Source: JAAUQA01 sp036351435 (GTDB lineage: Bacteria > Pseudomonadota > Gammaproteobacteria > Competibacterales > Competibacteraceae). Taken from it: DNA of 31,610 bases. The position numbers and the translations under genes are program-made. Below, in pieces: positions 17,665 to 27,269 of this stretch. Each line of letters opens with the position of its first letter. The stretch's first letter is position 1. A model generated the notes under the pieces. It saw nothing but the letters and a program-made list of their open reading frames with translations. It was not told the origin of the DNA and did not search any database. The stretch is from assembly GCA_036351435.1 (NCBI GenBank), contig JAZBPA010000024.1, forward strand, positions 1-31,610, given 5' to 3'.

Positions 17665-19026
17665 CTACCTCCCACGGCTCAGCAGGATAACGTCCACCCG
17701 GCGATTGAGGGCGCGATTACGCGGCGTGTCATTAGGCGCGATCGGTTCGCTCTCGCCCCGCCCCTCAACGATAAAACGGTTCGGTGTGCCGGTCGCATTG
17801 ATCAGGATCTCTGCCACGGCTTCAGCCCGCGCTTTGGATAAATGCCAGTTAGAGGGAAACCGGATGGTGCGGATTGGAATACTGTCGGTATGGCCGGTCA
17901 CCAACACCTGACCAGGCACCGTTTTCAACTGCTCGGCGATGCGCTGTAGTAACGGTCGGAAAGCTGTTTTGACCGTGTCCTTGCCAGAGTCAAATAAACC
18001 ATCGCCGAGAATGCGCATAATGACTTTATCGCCATCGGTGATGACTTTGACTTGTCCCTGGCGGATTTCTGGAGCCAATGCAGTGCGGAATTTATCAGCC
18101 ACCGGCGGGGGCGACGGTTCAGTCGGCGGGGGTTGTTCGGGCAAGGGTAAGGGTTGAGCAGGGGTAAATGAGGTCCGCTCAACCATCGCCACAGCATCGC
18201 CGCGGATACCGCTTAATGCGACGAACACCGGGTCGGAGGTGCGGTTCAATAGCAAGCTGAACAAGACATACAGACCTAATAACAATAAGCTGGCTATCGC
18301 CACGATGACCCATAATGGGACGTAGCGAATTAGTGGATTGCTATATTCGGTCAGGCCCCGCCAACGGGGTGATAATTCGCGCTCGAAGTCCCCGTGATAG
18401 TTTCGAATAGCCCGGTATAGGCGTTCACGCTCCCACTCCAATTGGGTATGGCCGTCTTTCAAGACCCGATAACGGCCTTCGAAACCGAACGCCAAACAGA
18501 CATACATCAGTTCCAATAAACCGATATTGCTGGCTGGGTCTTGAATCAGACTATCGAGCAATTGAAAAACTTTATCACCGCCCCAGCGCTCCCCATGGAA
18601 TGTGGATAGCAGTGTTTGGTTGCGCCACACGCCGCTCCCCCACGGGGTGGAAGCCACCATTTCATCCAGCACGGTACAGAGCATGTAACGGGCTCGGGTC
18701 ACGGTAATTTCGCTGATTCCTTGGGCGCGGGCCTTGCTTTCGAAATTACGGATCTCTGCGACCAGCTGACGACGCAACCCCTCAATGTCGGGATGGGATG
18801 GGGTGTTCTTTAAGCGGGTGATTAGTGCAAGCAGTTCGCCTGCCGCATTCTCTAATGGATTCAAGCCTCGCCGTGCCGGCAAAGCAACGGGAACCGGCCT
18901 GGGAGGAGCAACTGAAGCTGCTTCAGTTGGTCGCCGTCCTCCGGGACTAGGTCTTATCGGGCGGATGACTGTGCGGTCGCCTTCACCATCCGTCGGTTCA
19001 GCAAAAGGGTCGTCTTGAATCACCAC
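17665..19026 (-). CDS. tssL: Type VI secretion subunit TssL (DotU family) fused to an OmpA-like domain
   Basis: A 453-residue 'extended' TssL. After a Pro/Arg-rich N-terminus, the DotU cytoplasmic domain (about residues 55-215) contains YMLCTVLDEMVASTPWG and LLELMYVCLAFGFEGRYR. One membrane helix is at about 232-257. A periplasmic Pro-rich linker leads to an OmpA/MotB peptidoglycan-binding domain (about 330-450) with VTGHTDSIPI, LSKARAEAVAEIL, and NRALNRRVDVILL. TssL bridges TssK and TssM, and the OmpA-like part should anchor the complex to peptidoglycan. The start is GTG 19026, preceded by AGGA; an overlapping ATG is out of frame and stops at once. The stop is 10 bases before tssM. Confidence 0.95.
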   Translation of the reverse strand: MVIQDDPFAEPTDGEGDRTVIRPIRPSPGGRRPTEAASVAPPRPVPVALPARRGLNPLENAAGELLALITRLKNTPSHPDIEGLRRQLVAEIRNFESKARAQGISEITVTRARYMLCTVLDEMVASTPWGSGVWRNQTLLSTFHGERWGGDKVFQLLDSLIQDPASNIGLLELMYVCLAFGFEGRYRVLKDGHTQLEWERERLYRAIRNYHGDFERELSPRWRGLTEYSNPLIRYVPLWVIVAIASLLLLGLYVLFSLLLNRTSDPVFVALSGIRGDAVAMVERTSFTPAQPLPLPEQPPPTEPSPPPVADKFRTALAPEIRQGQVKVITDGDKVIMRILGDGLFDSGKDTVKTAFRPLLQRIAEQLKTVPGQVLVTGHTDSIPIRTIRFPSNWHLSKARAEAVAEILINATGTPNRFIVEGRGESEPIAPNDTPRNRALNRRVDVILLSRGR

Positions 19027-19090
19027 ATGTTTTGTCCTGGGTTAGCTCAACTAGTGGGACACTGGGCGCTTGCGGCTATCTGAAAGCGAA

Positions 19091-20434
19091 TCAACGCGAT
19101 TCTTCTTTAATAGCCCAGAACGCCATGTCGATGCCGGGAAATTCATCGCCAATGTGGAAAGCGAATCCGCCCGAGGTGTCCAGCGGTTTCCAGTAATCAC
19201 TGTTGCGGTCCAGTTCGAAGTAAACTGATCCGGCATGATAAGGGATTTGCCGAGGCGCAACCGGCAACGGATTCAGCGGAACACCCGGCAATTGCAGATT
19301 GACCAATTCGCGGATGGTCTCCACCGTGCCGACTTTGGCCTGAGTCGGAAACCGGCTGCGCAGGATTTCGGCCGGCACCTCGGCGTTGACTGCCAATACG
19401 AAACTGGCTGATTTAAGCAACGAACGATCCGTGATCGGCGACACACGTATGCCATATTTGCGTTCCTGCAACGGCAGTTGGATGGCGTTTTGCTCGAACA
19501 CTAGGCTTAATGCTTGGCGCAGGTCTTGGATGAGTGGCGCGAATGTGGCTTGCAAATCATCGTGCTGATAGGCTGGAAAGTTGATTGGGCGGCGTGTTTT
19601 ACTCGTAAAGACGGACAATTCGCCAGCCAATTGCAAGCCGATTTGATAAAAATCTTCTGGATGCAGCCCACTCATGGTGGACAGATGCGCGAATAGTGGC
19701 TCGAAACGGTTGACGACCTGCAGCAACAGAAAATTGGCGACTTCGGCGACGCCGCCGCGCCCAGACATGCTGACTCGAGCGGCTAGTGCTTCACCGCGTT
19801 GGTGGAGCAAGCCCAGGATTTCGCTAATGAATCCAAGTAATACCGATTCCCCACGGCAATCCATGCAAGGCGGAATGTAGTCCTCATCCAATACCAACAT
19901 TTGATCCGGGCGTTTCTCCACCACTCGGGTAATGCCGACGGTGGCGTATTCTCGTTGATCCCCTCTATCAGGAATTAATCGCAAGCGTCGCTTACCGATC
20001 TCCAGCGGTACGCTGGTATCGAACCCGGCGTTGTTGTCTCGTACTTCAGTGGCTGTGGTGCGGTACCGGGCGCTGGTGTGGGGCGTTTCCTCACGATCAA
20101 CCTCGGCGCTACCGGCGCGTTTCAAAGGCAGGGCTAGCAACACCCGCATATTCCGCCAATCGGCGTCGATGTCCAAAGGCGGAGGAGGATCGTCATCGTA
20201 AGGGATATTAAAGGGTGTTCCATCAGGCAACGTGCCCCGGCAAATGGCCAAAGCTAGCTTGCCGAGCGCCAACGCTTCCTGATCCAGACTCAAGGTTTCT
20301 ATACCCCAACCGTAGGATCGTAAGGGCCTGCATCGATCTCGGATCAGGGCTTCGATATAACGGTCTTGCTGTTGGAAGTGTTGAGGGCGTAAAAACATTC
20401 CCTCGGACCACACCACCTTGCAGTTCCAAGACAT
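19091..20434 (-). CDS. tssK: Type VI secretion baseplate subunit TssK
   Basis: A 447-residue TssK of normal size. The N-terminal signature VVWSEGMFLRPQHFQQQDRY is diagnostic. Further on are HYQ-type family patterns such as SGLHPEDFYQIGLQLAGEL and NSDYWKPLDTSGGFAFHIG near the C-terminus. TssK is a cytoplasmic trimer that docks the baseplate on the TssL/TssM membrane complex. The ATG at 20434 has AAGGA about 8 bases upstream. Gaps of 64 bases to tssL and 161 bases to tagH leave room for regulation, but no clear promoter or gene was found in them. Confidence 0.96.
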   Translation of the reverse strand: MSWNCKVVWSEGMFLRPQHFQQQDRYIEALIRDRCRPLRSYGWGIETLSLDQEALALGKLALAICRGTLPDGTPFNIPYDDDPPPPLDIDADWRNMRVLLALPLKRAGSAEVDREETPHTSARYRTTATEVRDNNAGFDTSVPLEIGKRRLRLIPDRGDQREYATVGITRVVEKRPDQMLVLDEDYIPPCMDCRGESVLLGFISEILGLLHQRGEALAARVSMSGRGGVAEVANFLLLQVVNRFEPLFAHLSTMSGLHPEDFYQIGLQLAGELSVFTSKTRRPINFPAYQHDDLQATFAPLIQDLRQALSLVFEQNAIQLPLQERKYGIRVSPITDRSLLKSASFVLAVNAEVPAEILRSRFPTQAKVGTVETIRELVNLQLPGVPLNPLPVAPRQIPYHAGSVYFELDRNSDYWKPLDTSGGFAFHIGDEFPGIDMAFWAIKEESR

Positions 20435-20595
20435 GTTGGATTCCTTAAGTTAGGTCGGTTTGCCATCACCTTGAGCCGGCATCACAGTCGGTCTGAGGGT
20501 GTTATGGCGCTGACAGTGCCGAATAATCGGTCAAGTATGATAGAAATAATAGACCCGCTGACGAGCAATGCATGCTGTGCGCAAAAAAACGCGGG

Positions 20596-22389
20596 CTACA
20601 GTTTATTGATTTGTTCCTCATACGCCTTCGCGAATTCGCGCCCGAATAATTCCTGAAAATCGTCCTCGGCTTCTTTGGCAATTTCACGGTAGAGCAGCAT
20701 GAACAGCTCCCAATAACGGGCTTTGCGCTTGCTGGGCATGATGTTGTCCAGCATTGATCCTTCTCCTAGCCGACTTTCCAGCGCTTCTGGATCGAAACGC
20801 CGCAGCAATTTGATCAAAGCGGCTTGCACGCCGGCCATTACCGCTATTTGATGCGCCTTAATATCGTCAAAGCCTTCCTTGACAGCCCGCACTGCCGGCA
20901 AGAAAGCCGGTCCTCGTTTGGTTAGCAGACAGACCATAGCGTCATCGACATTCGGTGAAAACTTCAATGGATTGTTCTCCACCGGCTTGATCATGGTTTG
21001 CGCCAGGCGGAATTCGCTTTTGATGTTGGTGCGGGTTGACAGCACCTCCATTAACCCCTGGGATGTCTGTCTGAAAATGGCACCTATTTCAGCCATGAGT
21101 TTGGGCACATCGGCATCATCAATGTGTACATTCGGTAACCCCGCGCCATGCAAAAAGGCGTGCATTGCCAATCGCCTACCGTTATCTGATGGTGCAGCAG
21201 GGCTAGCCAATTCCGACTCACCGGCCTTAGGCAGCTGTGATACAGCAGGGCGAGGACGCAGAGTTGGTTCGGGACGAGGCAAGTCCGGCGCAATATCTTG
21301 CAGACCGATGAGGGGTTCAGTGGCCTCGCCGGGTAGGGTTTCAGCGGGATTAACCCGAGCAGAATCATTGAATAAGGGCGACTCAGACCGCGACGCAGGA
21401 GGCGGCGGTTCCATGCCTCCTGCAGCAGGCAAATGCGGCTCTGGAATAAGCGGTTCCCCGCCCACCGTTGGAGATGCCGATGGCTCTTCACCAAGTTCGG
21501 GGAATAGTGGGTCTGCAGCTGAGGGCTTGTTGTCAAGCTCGGGGAACAGCGGATCAGCCACTGGATCTTTAGACATTCTTTCCAGTGGCGTTGTCGGTTG
21601 AAGGGAAGGTGTTGGCGATTCCGGGGTATCGACCGCAAACGGGTCATCCAAACTCGCATCCCAATCCGAAGGTATTATATTCTGCGTGTCGGGTGCACTC
21701 GGTTCGGTGGCTTTCGGAGGCTTTGCGGGGTTTTCCGCGACAGGGGTGATTTGTACCGGTTCCGGGGGTTGGAAGAATTCATTTTCGACCGGCACATGGT
21801 CGGCTTCGGTAGTTTGCCACCAAGGCGGTGGTTTAGGCGTTTCGATGCCCAGCAAATCGGCATCGTCTGGAATGAGGTGCTTGCCTGCTCCAGCTTTCTC
21901 CGGCGCGGGTAACCCACTAAACAGATCCGGCGCATTAGCATCCGGTATATCGGTAGCAGGCGCTTGTTGACCGAAGTGATTCGGTAAGGGTTTGGCATAG
22001 GCATCGGTTTTGTCGAAATCATCTTCAAAAACCGCTGAGTCCGTTTCGAACGCACTGTCTGCAGTATCTTGTATGATGTTGACCTGAATCTCATAATCGC
22101 CGAGTATCAGTTCATCGCCGTCATTGAGTTGGACGGTATTACCTTTGCCGAGGCGCTCCTCGGACTGATTGATAAAGACGCCGTTGGTGCTGGTATCGGT
22201 GAGGTAATATTTGCCATCCCGATAAGCAATAGCACAGTGCTTACCGGAAAGCACTCGCTCAGGATCCGGCAATAACCAGTCGTTATCAGGTCCTCGACCA
22301 ATGTCGATAGCCTGCCGGTCCAGAACTTTGGTCACCTCCTGTCCAGGTGATAACCGTTGATAGCTGGTGATAGTGAGCGTTAATGACAT
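20596..22389 (-). CDS. tagH: Type VI secretion-associated FHA domain protein TagH
   Basis: A 597-residue protein. An FHA domain occupies about residues 25-100, with IGRGPDNDWLLPD, SGKHCAIAYRDGKYYLTD and TSTNGVFIN carrying the Gly-Arg, Ser-x-x-His and Asn residues that read phosphothreonine. A low-complexity acidic/proline linker of about 300 residues follows and contains a 14-residue tandem repeat. The C-terminal TagH domain (about 405-597) includes FLHGAGLPNVHI and RYWELFMLLYREIAKEAEDDF. FHA proteins of this class transmit kinase/phosphatase signals to the membrane complex. It is the first of the six T6SS genes here and its promoter should lie in the 338-base gap shared with smc. The start is ATG; the ribosome binding site is weak. 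Confidence 0.93.
   Translation of the reverse strand: MSLTLTITSYQRLSPGQEVTKVLDRQAIDIGRGPDNDWLLPDPERVLSGKHCAIAYRDGKYYLTDTSTNGVFINQSEERLGKGNTVQLNDGDELILGDYEIQVNIIQDTADSAFETDSAVFEDDFDKTDAYAKPLPNHFGQQAPATDIPDANAPDLFSGLPAPEKAGAGKHLIPDDADLLGIETPKPPPWWQTTEADHVPVENEFFQPPEPVQITPVAENPAKPPKATEPSAPDTQNIIPSDWDASLDDPFAVDTPESPTPSLQPTTPLERMSKDPVADPLFPELDNKPSAADPLFPELGEEPSASPTVGGEPLIPEPHLPAAGGMEPPPPASRSESPLFNDSARVNPAETLPGEATEPLIGLQDIAPDLPRPEPTLRPRPAVSQLPKAGESELASPAAPSDNGRRLAMHAFLHGAGLPNVHIDDADVPKLMAEIGAIFRQTSQGLMEVLSTRTNIKSEFRLAQTMIKPVENNPLKFSPNVDDAMVCLLTKRGPAFLPAVRAVKEGFDDIKAHQIAVMAGVQAALIKLLRRFDPEALESRLGEGSMLDNIMPSKRKARYWELFMLLYREIAKEAEDDFQELFGREFAKAYEEQINKL
21499..21556 (-). repeat. 42-base tandem repeat inside tagH linker
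   Basis: Two consecutive 14-residue units begin with DPLFPEL (DPLFPELDNKPSAA, then DPLFPELGEEPSAS). At DNA level the GGGGAAYAG core recurs at 21499 and 21541, exactly 42 bases apart. The repeat sits in the disordered linker between the FHA domain and the C-terminal domain, and it probably arose by local duplication. Confidence 0.8.
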
Positions 22390-22727
22390 AGGCTTGACTA
22401 CAAATAATTCCGCTTAAAGTCCCCTGCAACCAAGCAATAGCAACTATCCTCATGGTAAGCGTCGGATAATAAACTATTGGCGGTGTCCAGGACGGCTCCA
22501 ACTCTGCTTAAGTTATTCTAACGATGCTACCATATAATCTTGTTGGTATTGAGCGCCCAATTTTAGCATTCGAATTGCAAAGCACTCTACCCTAACGCTG
22601 AAAAACTTAACCCTAACGTACGCTATTGCACGTGCTTTGGAAATAACGACAGTCTGTTGATGTTGACTTACCAATACACCTTGACTAGTAGCCGCCGTCA
22701 CCCACAGGATTGCTGCTGACAGCCCTT
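22390..22727. promoter_or_regulatory. Divergent intergenic region between tagH and smc
   Basis: This 338-base stretch holds no credible gene and must carry the promoters of the T6SS genes (leftward) and smc-zipA-ligA (rightward). It is visibly AT-richer than the flanks. I see a perfect plus-strand TATAAT at 22533-22538, but with no acceptable -35, and a direct repeat of ACCCTAACG described separately. No sigma54-type -24/-12 pattern was found. The assignment as a regulatory region rests on position. Confidence 0.6.
22589..22618. repeat. Direct repeat ACCCTAACG, period 21
   Basis: The 9-mer ACCCTAACG occurs at 22589-22597 and again at 22610-22618, 21 bases apart, or two turns of the helix. 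It lies in the tagH/smc divergent promoter region. That spacing would place a protein on one face of the DNA, so an operator is possible; chance is not excluded. Confidence 0.4.
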
Positions 22728-25700
22728 ATGCGATTAACTAAAGTCAAGCTGGCCGGTTTTAAATCCTTTGTCGATCCGACTACGTTCCATTTGCCTAGCT
22801 CTCTGGTAGGTATCGTCGGACCGAACGGTTGCGGTAAATCCAACCTTATTGATGCGGTAAGGTGGGTGATGGGCGAAAGCTCCGCCCGGAATCTACGCGG
22901 CGAATCCATGGCGGACGTCATTTTCAACGGTTCCGCGTCGCGTAAACCGGTGGGGCAAGCCACTATCGAATTGGTATTCGATAATAACGAGGGCCGGTTG
23001 GGTGGTCCCTGGGCGAATTATAATGAAATTGCTATCAAGCGGTTGGTGACCCGTGATGGCCAGTCCCAGTATTTTCTCAATGGTACGCGGTGTCGCCGTC
23101 GTGACATCACCGACATTTTTCTCGGTACCGGATTGGGGCCGCGGAGCTATGCAATCATTGAGCAAGGGATGATCTCCCGCATCATCGAAGCTAGACCGGA
23201 AGAATTGCGGGTCTTTTTCGAAGAGGCTGCAGGAATCTCCAAATACAAGGAACGTCGCAAGGAGACGGCAACCCGCATCGCGCACACGCAAGAGAATCTG
23301 AATCGACTAAATGACTTACGAGACGAGCTGGCCCGGCAGTTAAACAATTTACAACGGCAAGCACGCGCCGCTGAGCAATACAAAAATCATCAAACCGAAG
23401 AACGACGCCTAAAGGGAGAGTTGTTGGCATTGCGCTGGCGTTCCCTCAATCAAGAAGTGAGTGATCGACAACGGTTGTTGCGCGAACAAGAAACCCAATT
23501 AGAAGCAGTGTTGGCGGAACAACGCAACGTGGAGGCCCGGCTCACTGCCAGCCGAGAACAACAAGTCGAATTCAATACGGCGTTTAATCAGGCTCAAGCC
23601 CATTATTATGAGCTGGGGACGGAAATTAGCCGACTGGAGCAGCAATTTACCCATCAGCGAGAATTACGCCAACGCCAACAGGCCGAAACGGAACAAGTCG
23701 AACAGGCACTGACCCAGGTCATGCAGCAAACTCAGCAGGATGAGGCTCGATTGACCGAATTGCGACAGGCGTTAGCTGCAGCGAAACCGGAGTTGGCGAT
23801 AGCGCAGGCTGCGGCAGCGGAAGCGCAAACGCAGTTACAGGAGGCGGAGTCAGCTCTGCAAGAGTGGCAACTGCAATGGGACGACTTCAACCGACGCGCT
23901 AATGAACCTCAGCGGCTAGCTGAAGTAGAACGGACTCGAATTGAACATCTAGAGCGGCAGTTACTCAACTTGGAGCGCCGCGGCGAAAAAGTCCGGGTGG
24001 AACGGGAAAGCATAGCCGAGGCTGGCTTGACGGAGGAACTGGAAGTTGCCCAGCAAGAACAGCAAAGCGCCGAAACAAGTTTACAGCTCCAACAGTCGGC
24101 GCTTGATCAAATGGAAGAGCGAATAGCCGAGTTGCGCACTGCACAACACCAACTCAGCGAACGCTTACACGCTAGCCAAGCACGCATTCAAACTCATCAA
24201 GGACAGCTGGCTTCCTTAAAAACCCTGCAGGAATCTGCTCTGGGCGATCACCAAGGCGTTGTACAAGACTGGCTGAATAACCAGAATCTGGCGCAAGCAC
24301 CACGATTGGCCGAATGTCTGGAAGTAGAACCTGGTTGGGAAGGTATTGCAGAGACCCTGCTGGGGGATTATCTCGACGCGATCTGTGTGGAGAATTTGAC
24401 CCCAGTAGCGACTCACTTAACGCAATTAAAACAAGGACAGTTACGACTATTTGCTACCGCCGCCAACCAATACGATACCCCATCTTCTTCAGAAACAACC
24501 CCGTTGCTCGGCAAAATCCAAGCGCCCGGCACTTTGACCGACTTACTGGCCGGTGTCCAGGTAGCCACCGATTTGGACGAAGCCATCGCGCGCCATAGGA
24601 GCTTGGGTCCTGGAGAATCCCTAGTCACCCCTGATGGTATACGAGTCGGCCGCAATTGGCTGCAAGTGAAGCGCGGTACCGATGCCGAAGCAGGCATCCT
24701 GGCGCGGGAGCGGGAGATTCATCTACTGGAAGCGGCGTTGAGCGAGACTGTTGCTGAACTGGAGCAACACTCCGAACAAATGACTCGTGTGCAAACGGAG
24801 TTACACGATCTGGAACAGCAACGCAGCGCACGCCAGGAAAACGTCAACCAAGGGCATCGAGAGCAGACCCATTGGCAAAACCAAATCAATACCCTGAACA
24901 CCCGAATGACGCAATACCAGGCCCGCCGACAAGCGCTTGATGAGGAGTATCAGGAACTAAGTTATCAACTCGAACAGGATCAGCATGACCTCTACGAAGC
25001 ACGGTTACGCTTGGAAGAAGCGCTTCAGGCTATGGAAGAACTGCATGAGGAGCGGGAGCTTTTGCAAGAACAACGAGAAACGTTACGCAGCACGGTAACA
25101 GAGTACCGGCAGCACGCTCACGAAGCCCAGCAAGCGATGCAGCGTCAAGCGCTAGCAGAGGAATCTTTACGTACTCAGCAGACTTCCGCAAATCAGGCGT
25201 TAGAACGATTGCATTTGCAGCGGGAACAGTTAGAGTCACGTCACACAACCCTACAAGCGGAACGGATAACTGAAGACACTCCAGCTGAACGGGAAAAACT
25301 AGCGGCTTTGTTGGATGCCCGAGTTGCGGCCGAAACCCAGCTCGCTGCCAAGCGCCAAGCGTTAGAGCAGCAAGATAACGAATTGCGCGAACTGGAACGG
25401 GCGCGATCTGAGCGGGAATCTCGCACCCAGGAACTGCGTCAACAACTCGAAAGCCAACGATTGACCGTCGGTGAAGCAAAGGTCCGTCAACAAACCTTTG
25501 CGGACCAGATACGCGAATTGGATATGGAGCTGGAGTCTCTGGTTGAGCAGCTACCCACCGATGTTGTGGAAGCCCACTGGCAGGATCAATTAGATCAAGT
25601 GGCGAAACGGATTCAGCGGCTGGGACCTATCAATTTAGCCGCCATTGAGGAATTCGCACAGTTGTCAGAACGCAAGCAATATTTGGACGCCCAGCATGAG

Positions 25701-26237
25701 GACTTGATTGAAGCGTTAAACACGTTGGATAACGCAATGCGCAAAATCGACCGTGAAACCAGGGAACGCTTCCAAGAAACTTTCGAACGGGTTAACGTGG
25801 CAGTTCAACAGTTATTCCCACGCCTGTTCGGCGGTGGCCAAGCCCACTTGGAACTCAATGACGCGGAGCTATTGAATGCGGGGGTAGTGATCATGGCACG
25901 TCCGCCAGGCAAGCGGATCAGCCATATTCAATTGCTCTCCGGTGGTGAAAAGGCGCTTACTGCAGTAGCGTTGGTGTTTGCGATATTTCAGTTGAATCCG
26001 GCTCCATTTTGTATGTTAGATGAAGTTGATGCCCCACTGGATGAAGCAAATGTAGGACGTTTCGGCGAATTAGTGCGGGAGATGTCGGAACGGATACAAT
26101 TTATCTTTATCACTCACAACAAAGCGACGATGGAAATCGCGCAACAACTTTCAGGTGTAACCATGTTAGAGCCCGGTGTTTCTCGGTTAGTAGATGTAGA
26201 CGTTGGAGAAGCGGTGCGCTTGGCTGCGGTGAGCTGA
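22728..26237 (+). CDS. smc: Chromosome segregation ATPase SMC
   Basis: A 1,169-residue SMC protein of normal length. The N-terminal head has VKLAGFKSFVDPT and Walker A GPNGCGKSN at residues 31-39. Two long Gln/Glu/Arg-rich coiled coils flank a hinge at about 511-661. The C-terminal head has the signature LLSGGEKAL near residue 1069 and Walker B FCMLDEVDAPLDEANV near 1094, followed by IFITHNKATME. It is the core ATPase of bacterial condensin, which compacts and segregates chromosomes with ScpA/ScpB (not in this window). I start at ATG 22728 because homologues begin MRLxxxKLAGFKSF. A TTG at 22710 would add six residues. It heads the smc-zipA-ligA group. Confidence 0.97.
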   Translation: MRLTKVKLAGFKSFVDPTTFHLPSSLVGIVGPNGCGKSNLIDAVRWVMGESSARNLRGESMADVIFNGSASRKPVGQATIELVFDNNEGRLGGPWANYNEIAIKRLVTRDGQSQYFLNGTRCRRRDITDIFLGTGLGPRSYAIIEQGMISRIIEARPEELRVFFEEAAGISKYKERRKETATRIAHTQENLNRLNDLRDELARQLNNLQRQARAAEQYKNHQTEERRLKGELLALRWRSLNQEVSDRQRLLREQETQLEAVLAEQRNVEARLTASREQQVEFNTAFNQAQAHYYELGTEISRLEQQFTHQRELRQRQQAETEQVEQALTQVMQQTQQDEARLTELRQALAAAKPELAIAQAAAAEAQTQLQEAESALQEWQLQWDDFNRRANEPQRLAEVERTRIEHLERQLLNLERRGEKVRVERESIAEAGLTEELEVAQQEQQSAETSLQLQQSALDQMEERIAELRTAQHQLSERLHASQARIQTHQGQLASLKTLQESALGDHQGVVQDWLNNQNLAQAPRLAECLEVEPGWEGIAETLLGDYLDAICVENLTPVATHLTQLKQGQLRLFATAANQYDTPSSSETTPLLGKIQAPGTLTDLLAGVQVATDLDEAIARHRSLGPGESLVTPDGIRVGRNWLQVKRGTDAEAGILAREREIHLLEAALSETVAELEQHSEQMTRVQTELHDLEQQRSARQENVNQGHREQTHWQNQINTLNTRMTQYQARRQALDEEYQELSYQLEQDQHDLYEARLRLEEALQAMEELHEERELLQEQRETLRSTVTEYRQHAHEAQQAMQRQALAEESLRTQQTSANQALERLHLQREQLESRHTTLQAERITEDTPAEREKLAALLDARVAAETQLAAKRQALEQQDNELRELERARSERESRTQELRQQLESQRLTVGEAKVRQQTFADQIRELDMELESLVEQLPTDVVEAHWQDQLDQVAKRIQRLGPINLAAIEEFAQLSERKQYLDAQHEDLIEALNTLDNAMRKIDRETRERFQETFERVNVAVQQLFPRLFGGGQAHLELNDAELLNAGVVIMARPPGKRISHIQLLSGGEKALTAVALVFAIFQLNPAPFCMLDEVDAPLDEANVGRFGELVREMSERIQFIFITHNKATMEIAQQLSGVTMLEPGVSRLVDVDVGEAVRLAAVS

Positions 26238-26253
26238 CAGGAGTAATACGGGT

Positions 26254-27267
26254 ATGGATCAATTACGTTGGATACTAGCGGGCCTTGGTGTTGCTATTAT
26301 TATTCTGATTTATCTCTGGGGTATGCGGGCTCGCATTAGAGAGGAGCTGCGAAGACGTCGTCGCGCTCAGCAGGCCAATAACGAGCCATTTCTAGAATTA
26401 CCTGAAGACGATGAATCCCCCCCTGCAGATGCAGGCGGCTACGGGTTTGACAAATTCAGTTCTATTACCCCGGATCACCCGCTGGCCAACCAATTATTAG
26501 TGGATGTTGAAATCACTCCGGTTCAGCGTCCTGCAAGCCAAATGGCGAATACTGAGACAGTTGCCGATCAACCCGAAGAGAACACGGGAATTGGAAGAAC
26601 TGAGCAAAACGAAGCATTGGCAGCAAGTGAATTCCCTACAACGGAACCTAAGTCCGCGGAAGTGGAAAACGTTTCGGAATCTACACCAGAATCCATCTTG
26701 GACAGGCAATGGCAGGAGCTTGCCCCCGAGCCGTCCCTAGCAGGTCCGGATGCCGCTGAAATTGGCGAGGATCCACCGCCTAATAACTCTTTTAATGCGT
26801 CTCGCCAAGAGCCCGGTCTGGATGAACCACTCGAAATGACTGTGGTATTGACTGTGCTTGCTAATCGTAAAGAGACCTTCAGCGGCACTGAAATTTTCAC
26901 AACGGCGCAAGATATGGGGCTTAAGTTCCACAAAAGCGGCGTATTGGATTGCCTCTCCGAGCAGGTATCTGGGAACAAACCGGTTTTCAGTATTGCCCAG
27001 TTGCGCGAACCCGGCGTGTTCGATCTGGACAGTATAGAAACCTTAAATACACCGGGGTTGCTGCTGTTCATGAACCTGCCGGGTCCTTTGGAGCCATCGG
27101 AGGCCCTCAATTTTATGCTGAGTCATAGTCAGCAGTTGGCCCAGGAATTGGGAGGAGTTGTCTGTGATGAACAGCATAATCGCTTAACCACCCAACATAT
27201 GGGTCATCTGCAGAGCAAAATCGGCGAGTTCGAACGGCAATTACGCTTGCATCAACCACGCTACTAA
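26254..27267 (+). CDS. zipA: Cell division protein ZipA
   Basis: A 337-residue ZipA. The N-terminal membrane anchor (about residues 5-24, ILAGLGVAIIILIYLWGM) is followed at once by a very basic stretch (RIREELRRRRRAQQ). An acidic/Pro/Gln-rich linker of about 140 residues comes next, then the ZipA C-terminal FtsZ-binding domain (about 190-330, with FSGTEIFTTAQDMGLKFH and PGLLLFMNLPGP). ZipA tethers FtsZ to the inner membrane at the division site. GGAG precedes the ATG, which lies 16 bases after the smc stop. The ligA start is 2 bases after its own stop, so the three genes are almost surely cotranscribed. Presence of ZipA supports a gammaproteobacterial origin. Confidence 0.96.
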   Translation: MDQLRWILAGLGVAIIILIYLWGMRARIREELRRRRRAQQANNEPFLELPEDDESPPADAGGYGFDKFSSITPDHPLANQLLVDVEITPVQRPASQMANTETVADQPEENTGIGRTEQNEALAASEFPTTEPKSAEVENVSESTPESILDRQWQELAPEPSLAGPDAAEIGEDPPPNNSFNASRQEPGLDEPLEMTVVLTVLANRKETFSGTEIFTTAQDMGLKFHKSGVLDCLSEQVSGNKPVFSIAQLREPGVFDLDSIETLNTPGLLLFMNLPGPLEPSEALNFMLSHSQQLAQELGGVVCDEQHNRLTTQHMGHLQSKIGEFERQLRLHQPRY

Positions 27268-27269
27268 CT

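Noticed and set aside
20879..21601. 240-codon plus-strand open frame rich in Ser/Gly
   Set aside because: It is antisense to the low-complexity linker of tagH; composition alone keeps the frame open.
22533..22538. Perfect TATAAT as an smc promoter
   Set aside because: No acceptable -35 at 16-18 bases and no extended -10; it could be chance in an AT-rich gap.
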